DNA from: Rhodococcoides kyotonense
GTDB lineage: Bacteria; Actinomycetota; Actinomycetes; Mycobacteriales; Mycobacteriaceae
Assembly (NCBI RefSeq): GCF_900188125.1
Contig: NZ_FZOW01000007.1
Coordinates: 1 to 64,000, forward strand
Length of the DNA stretch: 64,000 nt
Reading direction: 5' to 3'
Shown: in pieces, positions 8,600 through 17,424 of the stretch
How the letters are laid out: every line of letters begins with the position of its first letter
Numbering within the stretch: the first letter of the stretch is position 1
Notes under the pieces: generated by a model
Databases searched by the model: none
Told to the model about the DNA's origin: nothing
The model's input: only the letters and a program-made list of their open reading frames with translations
Position numbers and translations under genes: made by a program

Positions 8600-10039
8600 A
8601 TGAGTAGCGTCGTCGATTGGCTCAGGACGTCGACCCCTGGCCTTCTCGTACTGTGTGGCCTCGCCATCGCAGTACTTCTCGTCGTGATCATCAAGGTCAA
8701 GTTGGAACCGTTCGTCGCGCTGCTGATCGTCGGGCTCGGCCTGGCTCTCGCAGCCGGCCTACCGGTGTCGGAGATCGTCGGTACGGCGATCAAGAGCAAC
8801 GAGTCGCTCCTCGAGACCGGATTCGGCGGCATCCTCGGGCACATCGCCGTCATCATCGGCCTCGGAACCGTGCTCGGCGCCATTCTCGAAAGATCGGGCG
8901 GCGCACAGGCATTGACGTCGAAGCTGCTCGGTGTCTTCGGCGAACGCGGCGCCCCGATCGCCATGGGCCTGCTCGGACTGATCTTCGGTATCCCGGTGTT
9001 CTTCGACATCGGCATCTTCGTCCTCGCACCGTTGGTCTACGTTGCCGCACGTCAAGGCGGAAAGTCGTTGGTGCTGTACGCACTTCCGATGCTCGCGGGC
9101 CTGTCGATGACGCACGCGTTCCTGCCGCCGCACCCGGGGCCCGTCGCGCTCGGTGGTCTGTTGGAAGTCAATCTCGGCTGGCTCATTCTCATGGGATTCG
9201 TCTGTGGCATCCCCGGTTTCATTGCAGCAGGCCTGGTCTGGGGCAATTGGATCGGTAAGCGCGTCATCGTCGACGTGCCCGAGGACTTCATCAACGACAA
9301 AGACGAGAACGGCGACGGCGCGGGCGGCGGAACATCTGTCGCAACGAAACGCCCCGTCGTGACCACTCCCCCGTCCGTGGGAGTCATCGGGGCCATCATC
9401 GCTGTCCCACTGGTGCTCATTCTCGGTGCGACGTTCGGCAGCATCCTGCTCGATCCGGGCAACCTGCTCGAGGTTCTGACCTTCCTCGGCACTCCTGCCG
9501 TCGCATTGCTGATCGCCGTCCTCATCGCGTTCTACGTGCTCGGCATCCGCCGCGGGTCGACGGTGCAGGAACTGAGCACACTGACGGGCGAATCACTACG
9601 ACCCGTCGGCATGCTGCTTCTCGTCGTCGGCGCGGGCGCATTCTTCGGCAAGGTCATCTCGGCGACGGGAATCGGCACCGCGCTTGCCGACGCGATGGCC
9701 GCTGCCGGCCTGCCGATCATCGTGCTCGCGTACGTCATCAGTTGTGCGCTGCGCATCGCGCAGGGTTCCGCGACGGTGGCCATTGTGACGACGGGCGGCA
9801 TCGTCGGCCCGCTCGTCGCGGCGCAGGACTATTCGCCGATGGCGACCGCGCTGGTGGCGATGGCCATCGCCGCAGGGTCGATCATTCTGAGCCACGTCAA
9901 CGACGGCGGCTTCTGGATTATCGCCAAGTTCTTCAACATGACCGTCAAGCAGACGCTGCAGACGTGGACCGTGCTCGAGACGATCCTGTCGGTGGTCAGT
10001 TTCGCGGTGGCGGCGGTGTTGTTCGCGATCGTCGCCTGA
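8600..10039 (+). CDS. GntP-family gluconate-type proton symporter
   Basis: 479 residues with about a dozen hydrophobic segments across the whole length and no large soluble domain. The family-typical GIPVFFDIGIFVLAPLVY, SMTHAFLPPHPGPVA and LSHVNDGGFWI identify it as GntP/GntT. These import aldonates such as gluconate with protons. A short charged loop (about residues 232-255, DEKNGDG-like) separates the two halves. GAAAGG precedes ATG 8600. As the last gene of the operon it is the likely importer of the aldonic acid this cluster degrades. The gene ends five bases before a 21-bp palindrome. Confidence 0.88.
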   Translation: MSSVVDWLRTSTPGLLVLCGLAIAVLLVVIIKVKLEPFVALLIVGLGLALAAGLPVSEIVGTAIKSNESLLETGFGGILGHIAVIIGLGTVLGAILERSGGAQALTSKLLGVFGERGAPIAMGLLGLIFGIPVFFDIGIFVLAPLVYVAARQGGKSLVLYALPMLAGLSMTHAFLPPHPGPVALGGLLEVNLGWLILMGFVCGIPGFIAAGLVWGNWIGKRVIVDVPEDFINDKDENGDGAGGGTSVATKRPVVTTPPSVGVIGAIIAVPLVLILGATFGSILLDPGNLLEVLTFLGTPAVALLIAVLIAFYVLGIRRGSTVQELSTLTGESLRPVGMLLLVVGAGAFFGKVISATGIGTALADAMAAAGLPIIVLAYVISCALRIAQGSATVAIVTTGGIVGPLVAAQDYSPMATALVAMAIAAGSIILSHVNDGGFWIIAKFFNMTVKQTLQTWTVLETILSVVSFAVAAVLFAIVA

Positions 10040-10043
10040 CCCC

Positions 10044-10089
10044 GTCGTGAGTGAAAATGTATAGCCCTCTATACATTTTCACTCACGAC
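10044..10089. repeat. dispersed palindrome, copy 1 (variant), bidirectional terminator candidate
   Basis: Perfect inverted repeat: the left arm 10044-10064 ends GTGAAAATGTATAG, the loop is CCCT, and the right arm is 10069-10089, 21 bp in all. It lies between two convergent genes and contains the stop codon (10083-10085) of the minus-strand one. It is a diverged relative of four other copies in this window: it has GTGAAAATGTATA where they have GTGCACGAAAATACATA. The position suggests a two-way transcription terminator. Confidence 0.85.
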
Positions 10090-11177
10090 AGTTGGTCTCC
10101 CACGAAATGCGTATTGTCTGCCGACAATTCACGGTTCCCGGCCCGCGCCACGAGGCCGTCGATTCGATCGTCGAGGCTGTGCGCCTTCTGCACCACGTCC
10201 ATCGTGCGTAACTCCCCCTCGGCCCGGGTCACCAGATCGGCGACGCGCACCAACGCCGCAACTCGGTCGATCAACTGCGCCCATACCGCGTCGAGAGCTC
10301 GCCGTCGGGTTGCGACCTGATCGCGGGTGGCGTCGTCGAACATCATGGCGGCGATGCCGTCGAGTTCGTCGTTGATCTCGTGCAGCGAGTGGGCGTCCAC
10401 GGCCACCTGCGTCAACTCGTCGGCGAGATCGAGCTGAGTCCGCTGCACCATGAAGTGCTCGGACCGCCACGCGGGTGAGGCCTGCACGCGGTCGTACGAC
10501 GCGCCGGCAAGGAACAGCAGGGCCTCGTATCTGTCGGCGAAGACGTCGTCGCGTCGATCGGCGAACTGCGCGATGAGACTGGACGCGCGATCGCCCAATT
10601 CTCGGAATCGAGTGTTCTTCGACGCGTCGGCCACCCGATCGGCGGCCGAGTCGAGGACCGACAATCCCGTTCGTTCGACGACGGTTCCTGCTTCTGCTTT
10701 TGGAACGGGAGTGTGGCGCAGAGCGTCGAACAGGGCGTCTCGTTGGTCCAGGTCGAGATGTAGGCCGTCGCGTCGTTCGCGTCGGACGGCCCTGACGCCG
10801 TTGGCGTAATGCTTGTTCGACATGACGACCGTGGTGCGTAGGTGATCCAGACGCTTGGCCAGCTCGGCAGCCCGCATACGGTAGACGACTGCCGATCCGG
10901 GCTTGTTCCGTGTGTCTTTCGCCAGCCACCGCTCCCGCTCGTCGGCGAGTATTCGTATGGCCGCGAATCCGCCGATCGACGGGAACGTCTTTCCTGCGCG
11001 GCGTCGTGCAGCCAGGATCACACGGGTCGACTCGTCCAGCCTGCCTGCGGCGAGGGCAACGGCCGCACCGTCGGACAACGGTGGCCGACGCCCGTCGAGG
11101 CGGCCGGCATCGCACCACTGTCGTACCTTCTCTTCGACGCGTTCGCGGTCACTTCCGAGTGCGGGATGTTCGGTCAT
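10083..11177 (-). CDS. hypothetical helical protein
   Basis: 364 residues, no family recognised. The sequence is Arg/Asp/Ala-rich, almost entirely predicted helix, with heptad-like stretches (about 150-340) suggesting coiled coil. There is no signal peptide, membrane segment, metal motif or nucleotide-binding motif. ATG 11177 is chosen for AGGAG seven bases upstream. It follows the FAD oxidoreductase by 68 bases on the same strand, so the two may be cotranscribed. The stop codon lies inside the copy-1 palindrome. Confidence 0.6.
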   Translation of the reverse strand: MTEHPALGSDRERVEEKVRQWCDAGRLDGRRPPLSDGAAVALAAGRLDESTRVILAARRRAGKTFPSIGGFAAIRILADERERWLAKDTRNKPGSAVVYRMRAAELAKRLDHLRTTVVMSNKHYANGVRAVRRERRDGLHLDLDQRDALFDALRHTPVPKAEAGTVVERTGLSVLDSAADRVADASKNTRFRELGDRASSLIAQFADRRDDVFADRYEALLFLAGASYDRVQASPAWRSEHFMVQRTQLDLADELTQVAVDAHSLHEINDELDGIAAMMFDDATRDQVATRRRALDAVWAQLIDRVAALVRVADLVTRAEGELRTMDVVQKAHSLDDRIDGLVARAGNRELSADNTHFVGDQLS

Positions 11178-11245
11178 CTTCGGCTCCTGGGTCTTCGACC
11201 TCATCCACTGTCCCAGATTTGCGAGCCGCGTGCCGCGAACGCCGT

Positions 11246-12412
11246 CTACTCCCCCGTTGGGGGCTTCGCGCCGTCGGCGATCAGCTGCTTCGCCTCGTCG
11301 AGCCCCTCCCAGACGTTCCACATCAGGACACCGTTCACCGCACCGGCGTCGTTCACGTAGTAGACGACGCCTTCCTTGGGCTTGGTCTTCCAGTCCTCCA
11401 CCGTCTTCAGCGACGTGCTGACGGTCCCGACGGCCTGGTACCCGTCGTCGTAGACGTCGGAGTAGAAGTACGGGGTGTAGGTGTAGGGATCGGTGCCTCC
11501 AGCCATGATCCGTCCGACGGCCTTACCCATCTCGTTGGCGTTGTCGACGTGTTCGATTCGACGACGCCCGAGGATCGCGTCCGGGTAGTTCGCGACGTCG
11601 CCCGCTGCGTAGACGTGGGGATCCTCGGTGCGCAGGAATTCGTCGACGACGACGCCGTTGTCGACCTTCAGTCCTGCAGCCTCGGCCAATTCGACGTTCG
11701 GACGCACTCCGAGACCGAAGACGACGCCGTCGGCCTCGACGGAAGTTCCGTCGTCGAGTTGCAGTTGCACGCGCGCCGACGCCTCGGCCCCGGAGGACAC
11801 TTTCACACCGCGCCGGACCGTGACGCCGTGTTCGGTGAAGCCCTGGTCGAATGCTGCGGCGAGGACCTCGGGGAACATGTGACTTCCGAGCACGTCGTCG
11901 GACGTGACGAGCGTGACCTTCACCCCGTTCAACGACAGCGCCGACGCGATTTCGGTCCCGATGTATCCGCCGCCGACGACGGCGATGTGCGAGGCGGTCT
12001 TCGACAGATCGCGCAGCGCGCGGTAGTCGGCGAAAGTACGGAAGTAGATGACGCGCGGACTGGGCGCGACGTCGAGTTGCACGGGCGCGCCACCGGTCGC
12101 GAGCAGAAGTTCACCATACTCGTAGGATTCGCCGGATTCTGTTGTCACGGTGCGCTTTTCGCGGTCGATCGAGCTGACCCGCGTCGAATTGTGTATCTCC
12201 GCTCCAGTGTCGGCCACCGTGTTCAGCGGAACCTGATCGCGCCCGAAATCCTTGTCCGTCCACAGCTTCTTCGACAAGGCCGGCCGTGTGTACGGCTCGT
12301 CCGTGTCGGCGCTCAGAATTCCGATGGTCCCCGAAGTATCCTTCTCACGGATACCGCGTGCTGCGTTGTCGGCGACCATACCGCCCCCGACGATGAGGTA
12401 GTCATAACGCAT
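11246..12412 (-). CDS. FAD-dependent NAD(P)H:ferredoxin/rubredoxin reductase-like oxidoreductase
   Basis: 388 residues, pyridine nucleotide-disulphide oxidoreductase fold without a redox Cys pair. The N-terminal FAD motif is YLIVGGGMVADNAARGI, the central NAD(P) motif is HIAVVGGGYIGTEIA (about residue 140), and VYAAGDVANYP is the second FAD site. The family includes ferredoxin, rubredoxin and putidaredoxin reductases as well as stand-alone NADH oxidases. The C-terminal domain (PYFYSDVYDDGYQAVG) is also typical. AAGGAG lies six bases before the ATG. No ferredoxin gene is adjacent, so the electron acceptor is unknown. Confidence 0.8.
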   Translation of the reverse strand: MRYDYLIVGGGMVADNAARGIREKDTSGTIGILSADTDEPYTRPALSKKLWTDKDFGRDQVPLNTVADTGAEIHNSTRVSSIDREKRTVTTESGESYEYGELLLATGGAPVQLDVAPSPRVIYFRTFADYRALRDLSKTASHIAVVGGGYIGTEIASALSLNGVKVTLVTSDDVLGSHMFPEVLAAAFDQGFTEHGVTVRRGVKVSSGAEASARVQLQLDDGTSVEADGVVFGLGVRPNVELAEAAGLKVDNGVVVDEFLRTEDPHVYAAGDVANYPDAILGRRRIEHVDNANEMGKAVGRIMAGGTDPYTYTPYFYSDVYDDGYQAVGTVSTSLKTVEDWKTKPKEGVVYYVNDAGAVNGVLMWNVWEGLDEAKQLIADGAKPPTGE

Positions 12413-12461
12413 CGTGCACTCCTTGCAGTAGACAACTGGTGCTGCCTACCCCGGATGCGCG

Positions 12462-13223
12462 TCAGACAATCACGACGTCGATCGATGCCTTCTCGAACGG
12501 TTCGATCTGCTCGCGCGACGCTCCCGCGTCGGTGACGAGCGTCGTACCCGGTGGAATCGGTGCCCACGCGTGAAAAGGCTTCTGGCCCAACTTGGTCGAA
12601 TGCGCCAGCACGTAGACCTTGCCTGCTCGCTCCATCATCAGCTCTTTCAGCCGAGTCTGGTCGTATCCCGCCTCGCAGATTCCGAATTCGGCGGTGACTG
12701 CGTCGGCGCCGAGGAAAGCGCGATCGAACGACACCCGCTGCAGCGACGCCTCGGCCAGAGGCCCGACGAACCCCTGGCTCAGATGCCGCAGTGTGCCGCC
12801 GATGCATTCGACGTGCACCGAGTCGGCGTCGGCGAGCGCCTCGAGCGCGGTCAAGCCCGCGGCGATGACCGTCAGGTCCGACGCGCCTCGCAGAAATTCG
12901 CCCATCGCACCGACGGTGGTGCCTGCATCGAGAAGCACCGTCTCCCCCGGTTGCACCTGCGCGGCTGCCCACTCCGCGATCACCCGCTTGGAGTCGTATC
13001 CCTCGAGTGACCGCTGCTTGATCGACGCCTCGTGATGCCCGTCGAGGGCGATGGCGCCGCCGTAGGTTCGAGCGAGCAGACCGCGCTCGGTCAGGTGGTT
13101 GAGGTCGCGCCGAATGGTCGACGCCGTGACCTCGAACAACGAGGACAGCTCGTCGACGCTCGTCAGTCCCCCCGACTTGGCCAGCCGAACGATCTCAGTG
13201 CGCCTGATCTCCGATTCCCTCAA
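12462..13223 (-). CDS. DeoR-family transcriptional regulator
   Basis: 253 residues. The DeoR helix-turn-helix is at the N-terminus (SVDELSSLFEVTASTIRRDLNHL), followed by a sugar-phosphate-isomerase-like effector domain with VLLDAGTTVGAM and VTAEFGICEAGYDQTRLK. The start is TTG 13223, 12 bases after the pdxA-type stop, preceded by a G-rich stretch. It is the third gene of a kinase-PdxA-DeoR operon. It is the best candidate for binding the tandem TGCG...GCA sites upstream of that operon and of the ABC transporter genes. DeoR proteins usually sense phosphorylated sugar intermediates. Confidence 0.85.
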   Translation of the reverse strand: MRESEIRRTEIVRLAKSGGLTSVDELSSLFEVTASTIRRDLNHLTERGLLARTYGGAIALDGHHEASIKQRSLEGYDSKRVIAEWAAAQVQPGETVLLDAGTTVGAMGEFLRGASDLTVIAAGLTALEALADADSVHVECIGGTLRHLSQGFVGPLAEASLQRVSFDRAFLGADAVTAEFGICEAGYDQTRLKELMMERAGKVYVLAHSTKLGQKPFHAWAPIPPGTTLVTDAGASREQIEPFEKASIDVVIV

Positions 13224-13235
13224 CGCCTACCCCCA

Positions 13236-14249
13236 TCAGCTCAGTAGCGCTGGGCTGGTTGCCAATTCGGCAGCCTGCCGCAATGCCTCGACCATGCTAC
13301 CGGCCTCGGCTATTCCTTTACCTGCAATGTCGAAAGCTGTTCCGTGATCGACGGACGTGCGAATCACGGGAAGCCCGACGGTGATGTTGACGCCCGCCTC
13401 GATGCCGAGCACCTTCACCGGTCCGTGCCCCTGGTCGTGGTACATCGCGACGATCAGGTCGTAGTCACCGCGGCCGGCGAGGAAGAACGCGGTGTCGGCG
13501 GGCAGCGGGCCGACGGCGTCGATGCCTTCGGACTTCAGCTTCTCGACGGCCGGAACGATCTTCAGATCCTCTTCGCCGTAGCCGAACAGGCCGTTCTCAC
13601 CGGCGTGCGGGTTGATGCCGCAGACACCGATCTTCGGGTTCGCGACACCGGATCGCACGAGTGCTTCGTGTCCACGCTTGATGGTGCGCTCGACCAGGCC
13701 CGGCTCGATCTTCGCGACCGCGTCGAGCAGTCCGATGTGCGTCGTGACGTGAATGACCTTGAGCTTCGGCGTCGACAGCATCATCGACACCTCCTCCGTG
13801 CCGGTCAGGTGCGCGAGCAGTTCGGTGTGTCCCGGGAAGATGTGACCCGCCGCGTGGAGTGCTTCCTTGTTCAGGGGCGCCGTGCAGATGGACTGGACCT
13901 CGCCGCGGACCGCGAGCTCACTGGCCACCCGAATGTACTGGTACGCAGCATCTCCCGCGACTGCCGAGAGCTCGCCCCAGGCAAGATCGTCGGGCAGCAG
14001 ATCGAGGTCGATGACATTGATGCGCGACGGCGTGAATTCGGCGTCGGCCACCGCGTCGACGACCGCGATGTCGACGTCGATACCGAGCACCTCGGCAGCG
14101 AGGCGCAGGCGCTTCGCGTCCCCTATGACGACCGGACGGCACCGCTCCAGCGTCGCCGGATCGATCATGGCGGGCACGATCACCTCGGGGCCGATTCCGG
14201 CGCCGTCGCCCATGGTCACCGCGATGTAGGGCGGGAGTGCTGTAGTCAT
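13236..14249 (-). CDS. pdxA2: PdxA2-type 4-phospho-D-threonate/erythronate dehydrogenase
   Basis: 337 residues, PdxA family of isocitrate-dehydrogenase-like, metal- and NAD-dependent oxidative decarboxylases. AVTMGDGAGIGPEV starts the protein. The metal and substrate motifs HIFPGHTELLAHLTG, CGINPHAGENGLFG and AMYHDQGHGPVKVLG are intact. Coupling to a DUF1537 kinase through an ATGA overlap is the hallmark of PdxA2, which converts 4-phospho-D-threonate or 4-phospho-D-erythronate to dihydroxyacetone phosphate and CO2. It is therefore unlikely to be the vitamin B6 enzyme. Confidence 0.85.
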   Translation of the reverse strand: MTTALPPYIAVTMGDGAGIGPEVIVPAMIDPATLERCRPVVIGDAKRLRLAAEVLGIDVDIAVVDAVADAEFTPSRINVIDLDLLPDDLAWGELSAVAGDAAYQYIRVASELAVRGEVQSICTAPLNKEALHAAGHIFPGHTELLAHLTGTEEVSMMLSTPKLKVIHVTTHIGLLDAVAKIEPGLVERTIKRGHEALVRSGVANPKIGVCGINPHAGENGLFGYGEEDLKIVPAVEKLKSEGIDAVGPLPADTAFFLAGRGDYDLIVAMYHDQGHGPVKVLGIEAGVNITVGLPVIRTSVDHGTAFDIAGKGIAEAGSMVEALRQAAELATSPALLS

Positions 14250-15424
14250 GCCAATGCCTCACTGTGAGAGAGAAGAAACGAGTTGTCGATGCCACGCAGG
14301 TAATTGCTCATCGAGATCAAGCTGTCGTGATCGCCGAAGCTCCCGGGCCTCGTGGCGATCAGGGAACCGTCGGGAGTCCGGGACACCACGGCCCCGTGAT
14401 GGACCTCGGCGATCGGTTCCATCGTGCTGACGCCGAGGGCGTCGATGACGCGTCGGGCGGTCTCGCCTCCGGTAAGGACGAGACCGACCGAGCGTCCGCG
14501 CACCACCGCTGCGACGAGGTCGCCGAGGGCTGCGGCCACCGAGCTTGCCCTGCTCGGATCCACGGGACCCGACACCGTCAGAACGGCGACGCCGTCGGCG
14601 AGTGCCGAACGGACGGTGTCGGGATTGGTACGCGCATTCACCAGGTCGTCGATGTCGACCTGGACGTGACAGGCGCCGGCACGTTCGAGGCGTCGAACCT
14701 GTTCGACGGCAACAGCTTCCGCAGTTCCGACCACGACGAGCGCGGGAGCGGGTTCGCGGTTCGAGGTATCCGTGGACGCCTCGGGGAACGTTCGAGCAAC
14801 AGCTGCGGCCAGTGCCGACGTGCCCACGAGTCGCACACCGGGCACGGCCGAGGCCGCGGCGACGACTGCATCGAGGTCGGCGTCGGTCGACGCGTCGCAC
14901 ACAGCGATGGCACCGGATGCGAGCGCGGCTCGCAGTTCCGACTCACCGACACCAGCAGCGAGCGTCACCGTCGCTGCGCCGGTGAACATGTCGCCGACGG
15001 ACTTCGGCGGCGTCGCGAGTTCCATTCCCCACCGGCCACTCAGATGCAGGGGAACGTCGTCGATATGCAGCACGCCGTCCACGACGACCCTGTTCAGGAC
15101 CGGAAGAGCAGCCGCTACGACGACGGGACCAGTTGCGGCGAGCGCCTCGACCTCGGGTCCGATGTTGCCGCGCAGCATCGAGTCGATCTTCTTGAGCACC
15201 GATACGCGTGCAGGCAGACCGTCGAGGGTCGCGGCGAGGCGAGCGGACGCGTCGGCGCCGGACATGATCCTCGTGCCCAGATCGACGACACGAACGTCGG
15301 CTTCGGATTGCAGAGTGTCGATGTCGATCGCAAGGTCGACCTCTCGACGCAGGAAGACCGCTGCACATTCCGCGGCCCCGGACAGGTCGTCGGCAAGGAT
15401 CAGGAGGTCGGGACGTGCGTTCAT
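14246..15424 (-). CDS. dtnK: DUF1537 four-carbon acid sugar kinase (D-threonate/D-erythronate kinase)
   Basis: 392 residues, with the two-domain layout of the OtnK/DtnK/DenK family. LILADDLSGAAECAAVF is the N-terminal substrate motif, KKIDSMLRGNIGPE follows at about 90, and the C-terminal ATP part has LVLTGGETARRVIDALG. ATG 15424 has GGAGG five bases upstream; a longer start at 15460 lacks it. It phosphorylates a four-carbon aldonate, and the adjacent PdxA2 would then oxidise and decarboxylate the product. Which stereoisomer is used cannot be read from sequence alone. Confidence 0.82.
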   Translation of the reverse strand: MNARPDLLILADDLSGAAECAAVFLRREVDLAIDIDTLQSEADVRVVDLGTRIMSGADASARLAATLDGLPARVSVLKKIDSMLRGNIGPEVEALAATGPVVVAAALPVLNRVVVDGVLHIDDVPLHLSGRWGMELATPPKSVGDMFTGAATVTLAAGVGESELRAALASGAIAVCDASTDADLDAVVAAASAVPGVRLVGTSALAAAVARTFPEASTDTSNREPAPALVVVGTAEAVAVEQVRRLERAGACHVQVDIDDLVNARTNPDTVRSALADGVAVLTVSGPVDPSRASSVAAALGDLVAAVVRGRSVGLVLTGGETARRVIDALGVSTMEPIAEVHHGAVVSRTPDGSLIATRPGSFGDHDSLISMSNYLRGIDNSFLLSHSEALA

Positions 15425-15444
15425 CGGAACCTCCCCTCCAATTC

Positions 15445-15491
15445 TGCGCTTTTCGCGCACCTAAAGGTAACACTTTTGCGTGTTTCGCGCA
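15445..15491. promoter_or_regulatory. tandem operator upstream of the dtnK-pdxA2-deoR operon
   Basis: Two direct copies of a 15-base site start 32 bases apart, about three helical turns: TGCGCTTTTCGCGCA (15445-15459) and TGCGTGTTTCGCGCA (15477-15491). Each is also an imperfect inverted repeat (TGCG...GCA). They sit just upstream of the kinase start. The same pair occurs at 19109-19154 before the ABC transporter. Confidence 0.65.
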
Positions 15492-15500
15492 GCATGTTCG

Positions 15501-16181
15501 TCACAACGACGTTCCCGCACATTGCACGATGGTCTGACCCGTGATGCTGCGTCCGTGCGGAGACAGCAGAAAGTGGACCAATTCGGCGATCTCGTCGGGA
15601 TCGATGAAGTGCCCGAGCGGTGGCGTCACCGGCGGGGTGCTCTTGCGCCCGGGATCGTTCAGCATCGGCGTGTCCGTCGGGCCGGGAGCGACGACGTTCA
15701 CCGTGATCCCCCTACCGACCAGCTCCATCGCCCACGATCGAGCCATGCCCACCAGCGCCGACTTGGTGGCGACGTACTGGCTCTTTCCCGCCACACCCGT
15801 CATGGTCCGGCTCCCGATCAGCACGACGCGACCGCCGTCGGCGATCCTGTCCGCCAATCCGTTCACGAGCACCTCGGCCGCAGCGACGTGGACGCGCCAC
15901 ATCTGCTCACTGTGCGCAGGATCGAGCGCACCGAGCCTGCCTGAGCGCTGAACACCGGCCGCATGAATCACGGCCGTCGGGTCGTCCAGTGCCTGGGCCA
16001 CTTCGGAGACGGCGGCCGTGTCGGACAGATCGATGCCCACCCAGTCGCCGTCGAATCCGTCGGGAGGAGCAGTCCTGCTCAGTCCGGTCACACGCCACCC
16101 TCGGGTGAGCAGTGTCCGCGCGATGGACGCACCGATTCCGCTGCTGACTCCGGTGACGATGGCGTGCGGCGTCGCGCTCAT
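15501..16181 (-). CDS. short-chain dehydrogenase/reductase
   Basis: 226 residues, classical SDR. The cofactor loop is VTGVSSGIGASIA, HAAG replaces the usual NNAG, the catalytic Ser is in VLIGSRT, and the catalytic pair is YVATK. Asp in GIDLSD after the second strand hints at a preference that needs testing. ATG 16181 overlaps the stop of the sialidase-like gene (ATGA), so it is the third gene after the substrate-binding protein. It may oxidise a sugar or sugar acid released by the neighbouring enzymes; the substrate is unknown. Confidence 0.8.
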   Translation of the reverse strand: MSATPHAIVTGVSSGIGASIARTLLTRGWRVTGLSRTAPPDGFDGDWVGIDLSDTAAVSEVAQALDDPTAVIHAAGVQRSGRLGALDPAHSEQMWRVHVAAAEVLVNGLADRIADGGRVVLIGSRTMTGVAGKSQYVATKSALVGMARSWAMELVGRGITVNVVAPGPTDTPMLNDPGRKSTPPVTPPLGHFIDPDEIAELVHFLLSPHGRSITGQTIVQCAGTSL

Positions 16182-17404
16182 TGCTCGCCGGCCCACGCTC
16201 GATCGAGCTGCACGTACTTGATGGCCTGCCGAAAGTACGTGTACGCGATATGAATTCGCCCGTCCGGCCCCTCGGTGATCGACGGGTACGAGAACTCACG
16301 ATTCGAGCCGTCACGTGAATTGTTGGTCAGGCAGTAGCCGTCGCCCTCGTCGAGGTTGCGTCGAATCGGCCAGGTGGCACCGTCGTCGGCCGAGATCGCA
16401 AGCGTCATCGGAGCGCGCGGTGCGCCCCAGAATGCTGCGCGCGCATCGCCGTCGTCGAGAGGCGCCTCGACGGCAGCGGTGCCGTCGGCCGAACCCCCTT
16501 CGGCAAGACCGTCGTCGTCGATCTCGTCGTACAGCGACGTCCGGCGGGACGTCGCATCCAGCGCCGAGGAGTGGTTGTAGACCAGTGCGAGTCGGCCGTC
16601 CGTCAACGCCACCGCCTGCACCGACGAGTTGTTGTTCGGCAGTTCGGTGGGCGCGGGCGCACTCCAGGTGTCGCCGTCGTCGGTCGAGACACTGCGGTAG
16701 ACGAAATCGGCCCAGCGGCTTCGGTACAACGCGACGAGCGAACCGTCCGACGCCACCACGATGTTCATGTGCACGCAGCCGAGACTCTCGGGCACGACGA
16801 CCTCACGCCAGGTCTCGCCGTCGTCATCGGAGATCATGACGCCGCTGTAGTCGCGGTCGCCGACCCACTTGCGACCCTCGATCTTGACGCAATGAAAGAC
16901 CGGCAGCAGCAGTCGCCCGGACGGCAACGCGATGACAGGCTGCCGAACGAACACCCCGCCCGCATCCGTTTCGGGAATCAGTACGTGCGGCTCACCCCAG
17001 CTGACACCTCCGTCGGTCGAGATGCGGCGCAGAACCCGCGCGGTGTCCTGGTTGCCCGCGTGCTGCGACGTCCACAACAGCCACACGACCGAAGAATCAC
17101 GCACGAAGAGAACGGGATTCTGCTCGGAGCGCTTCGGGTCGTCGGACAGCTGAACCGGAATACTCCATTCCGTCGCGCCCGACGCGAGCCGTGAGAACCA
17201 CACACCGATGTCGGGCACGCCTTCCTGAGTACCTGCGAACCACACACAGGCCAGCGAACCATCCGGCAGGACAGCCAGATTCGCGGCGTGGTTCTGCACC
17301 TGAGGGGCAGGCAGAAACGCGTCGGAACGCCCGTCGGTGTCGGTACTGCGGAGTTTTCCGTCGGCGAGGAGGTCGCCGGGTGTGAGGAAGCTCGTGTCGC
17401 TCAT
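16178..17404 (-). CDS. cytoplasmic Asp-box (BNR) sialidase-like protein
   Basis: 408 residues, six-bladed beta-propeller of the BNR/sialidase superfamily. Four Asp boxes are visible: STDGGVSW, SDDDGETW, STDDGDTW and SADDGATW. An Arg-rich catalytic-type segment is present (VRQPVIALPSGRLLLPVFH). There is no signal peptide, so it acts inside the cell, presumably on an oligosaccharide or glycoside brought in by the Dpp-type transporter encoded with it. True sialidases are usually secreted, so another glycosidase or lyase activity is quite possible. The start is ATG 17404; the gene follows the binding-protein gene by 20 bases. Confidence 0.72.
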   Translation of the reverse strand: MSDTSFLTPGDLLADGKLRSTDTDGRSDAFLPAPQVQNHAANLAVLPDGSLACVWFAGTQEGVPDIGVWFSRLASGATEWSIPVQLSDDPKRSEQNPVLFVRDSSVVWLLWTSQHAGNQDTARVLRRISTDGGVSWGEPHVLIPETDAGGVFVRQPVIALPSGRLLLPVFHCVKIEGRKWVGDRDYSGVMISDDDGETWREVVVPESLGCVHMNIVVASDGSLVALYRSRWADFVYRSVSTDDGDTWSAPAPTELPNNNSSVQAVALTDGRLALVYNHSSALDATSRRTSLYDEIDDDGLAEGGSADGTAAVEAPLDDGDARAAFWGAPRAPMTLAISADDGATWPIRRNLDEGDGYCLTNNSRDGSNREFSYPSITEGPDGRIHIAYTYFRQAIKYVQLDRAWAGEQ

Positions 17405-17424
17405 GTTCTTCTTTCTCTTCCGGG

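Noticed and set aside
13236..14249. Vitamin B6 biosynthesis pdxA
   Set aside because: Translational coupling with a DUF1537 kinase and a DeoR regulator points to the catabolic PdxA2 type.
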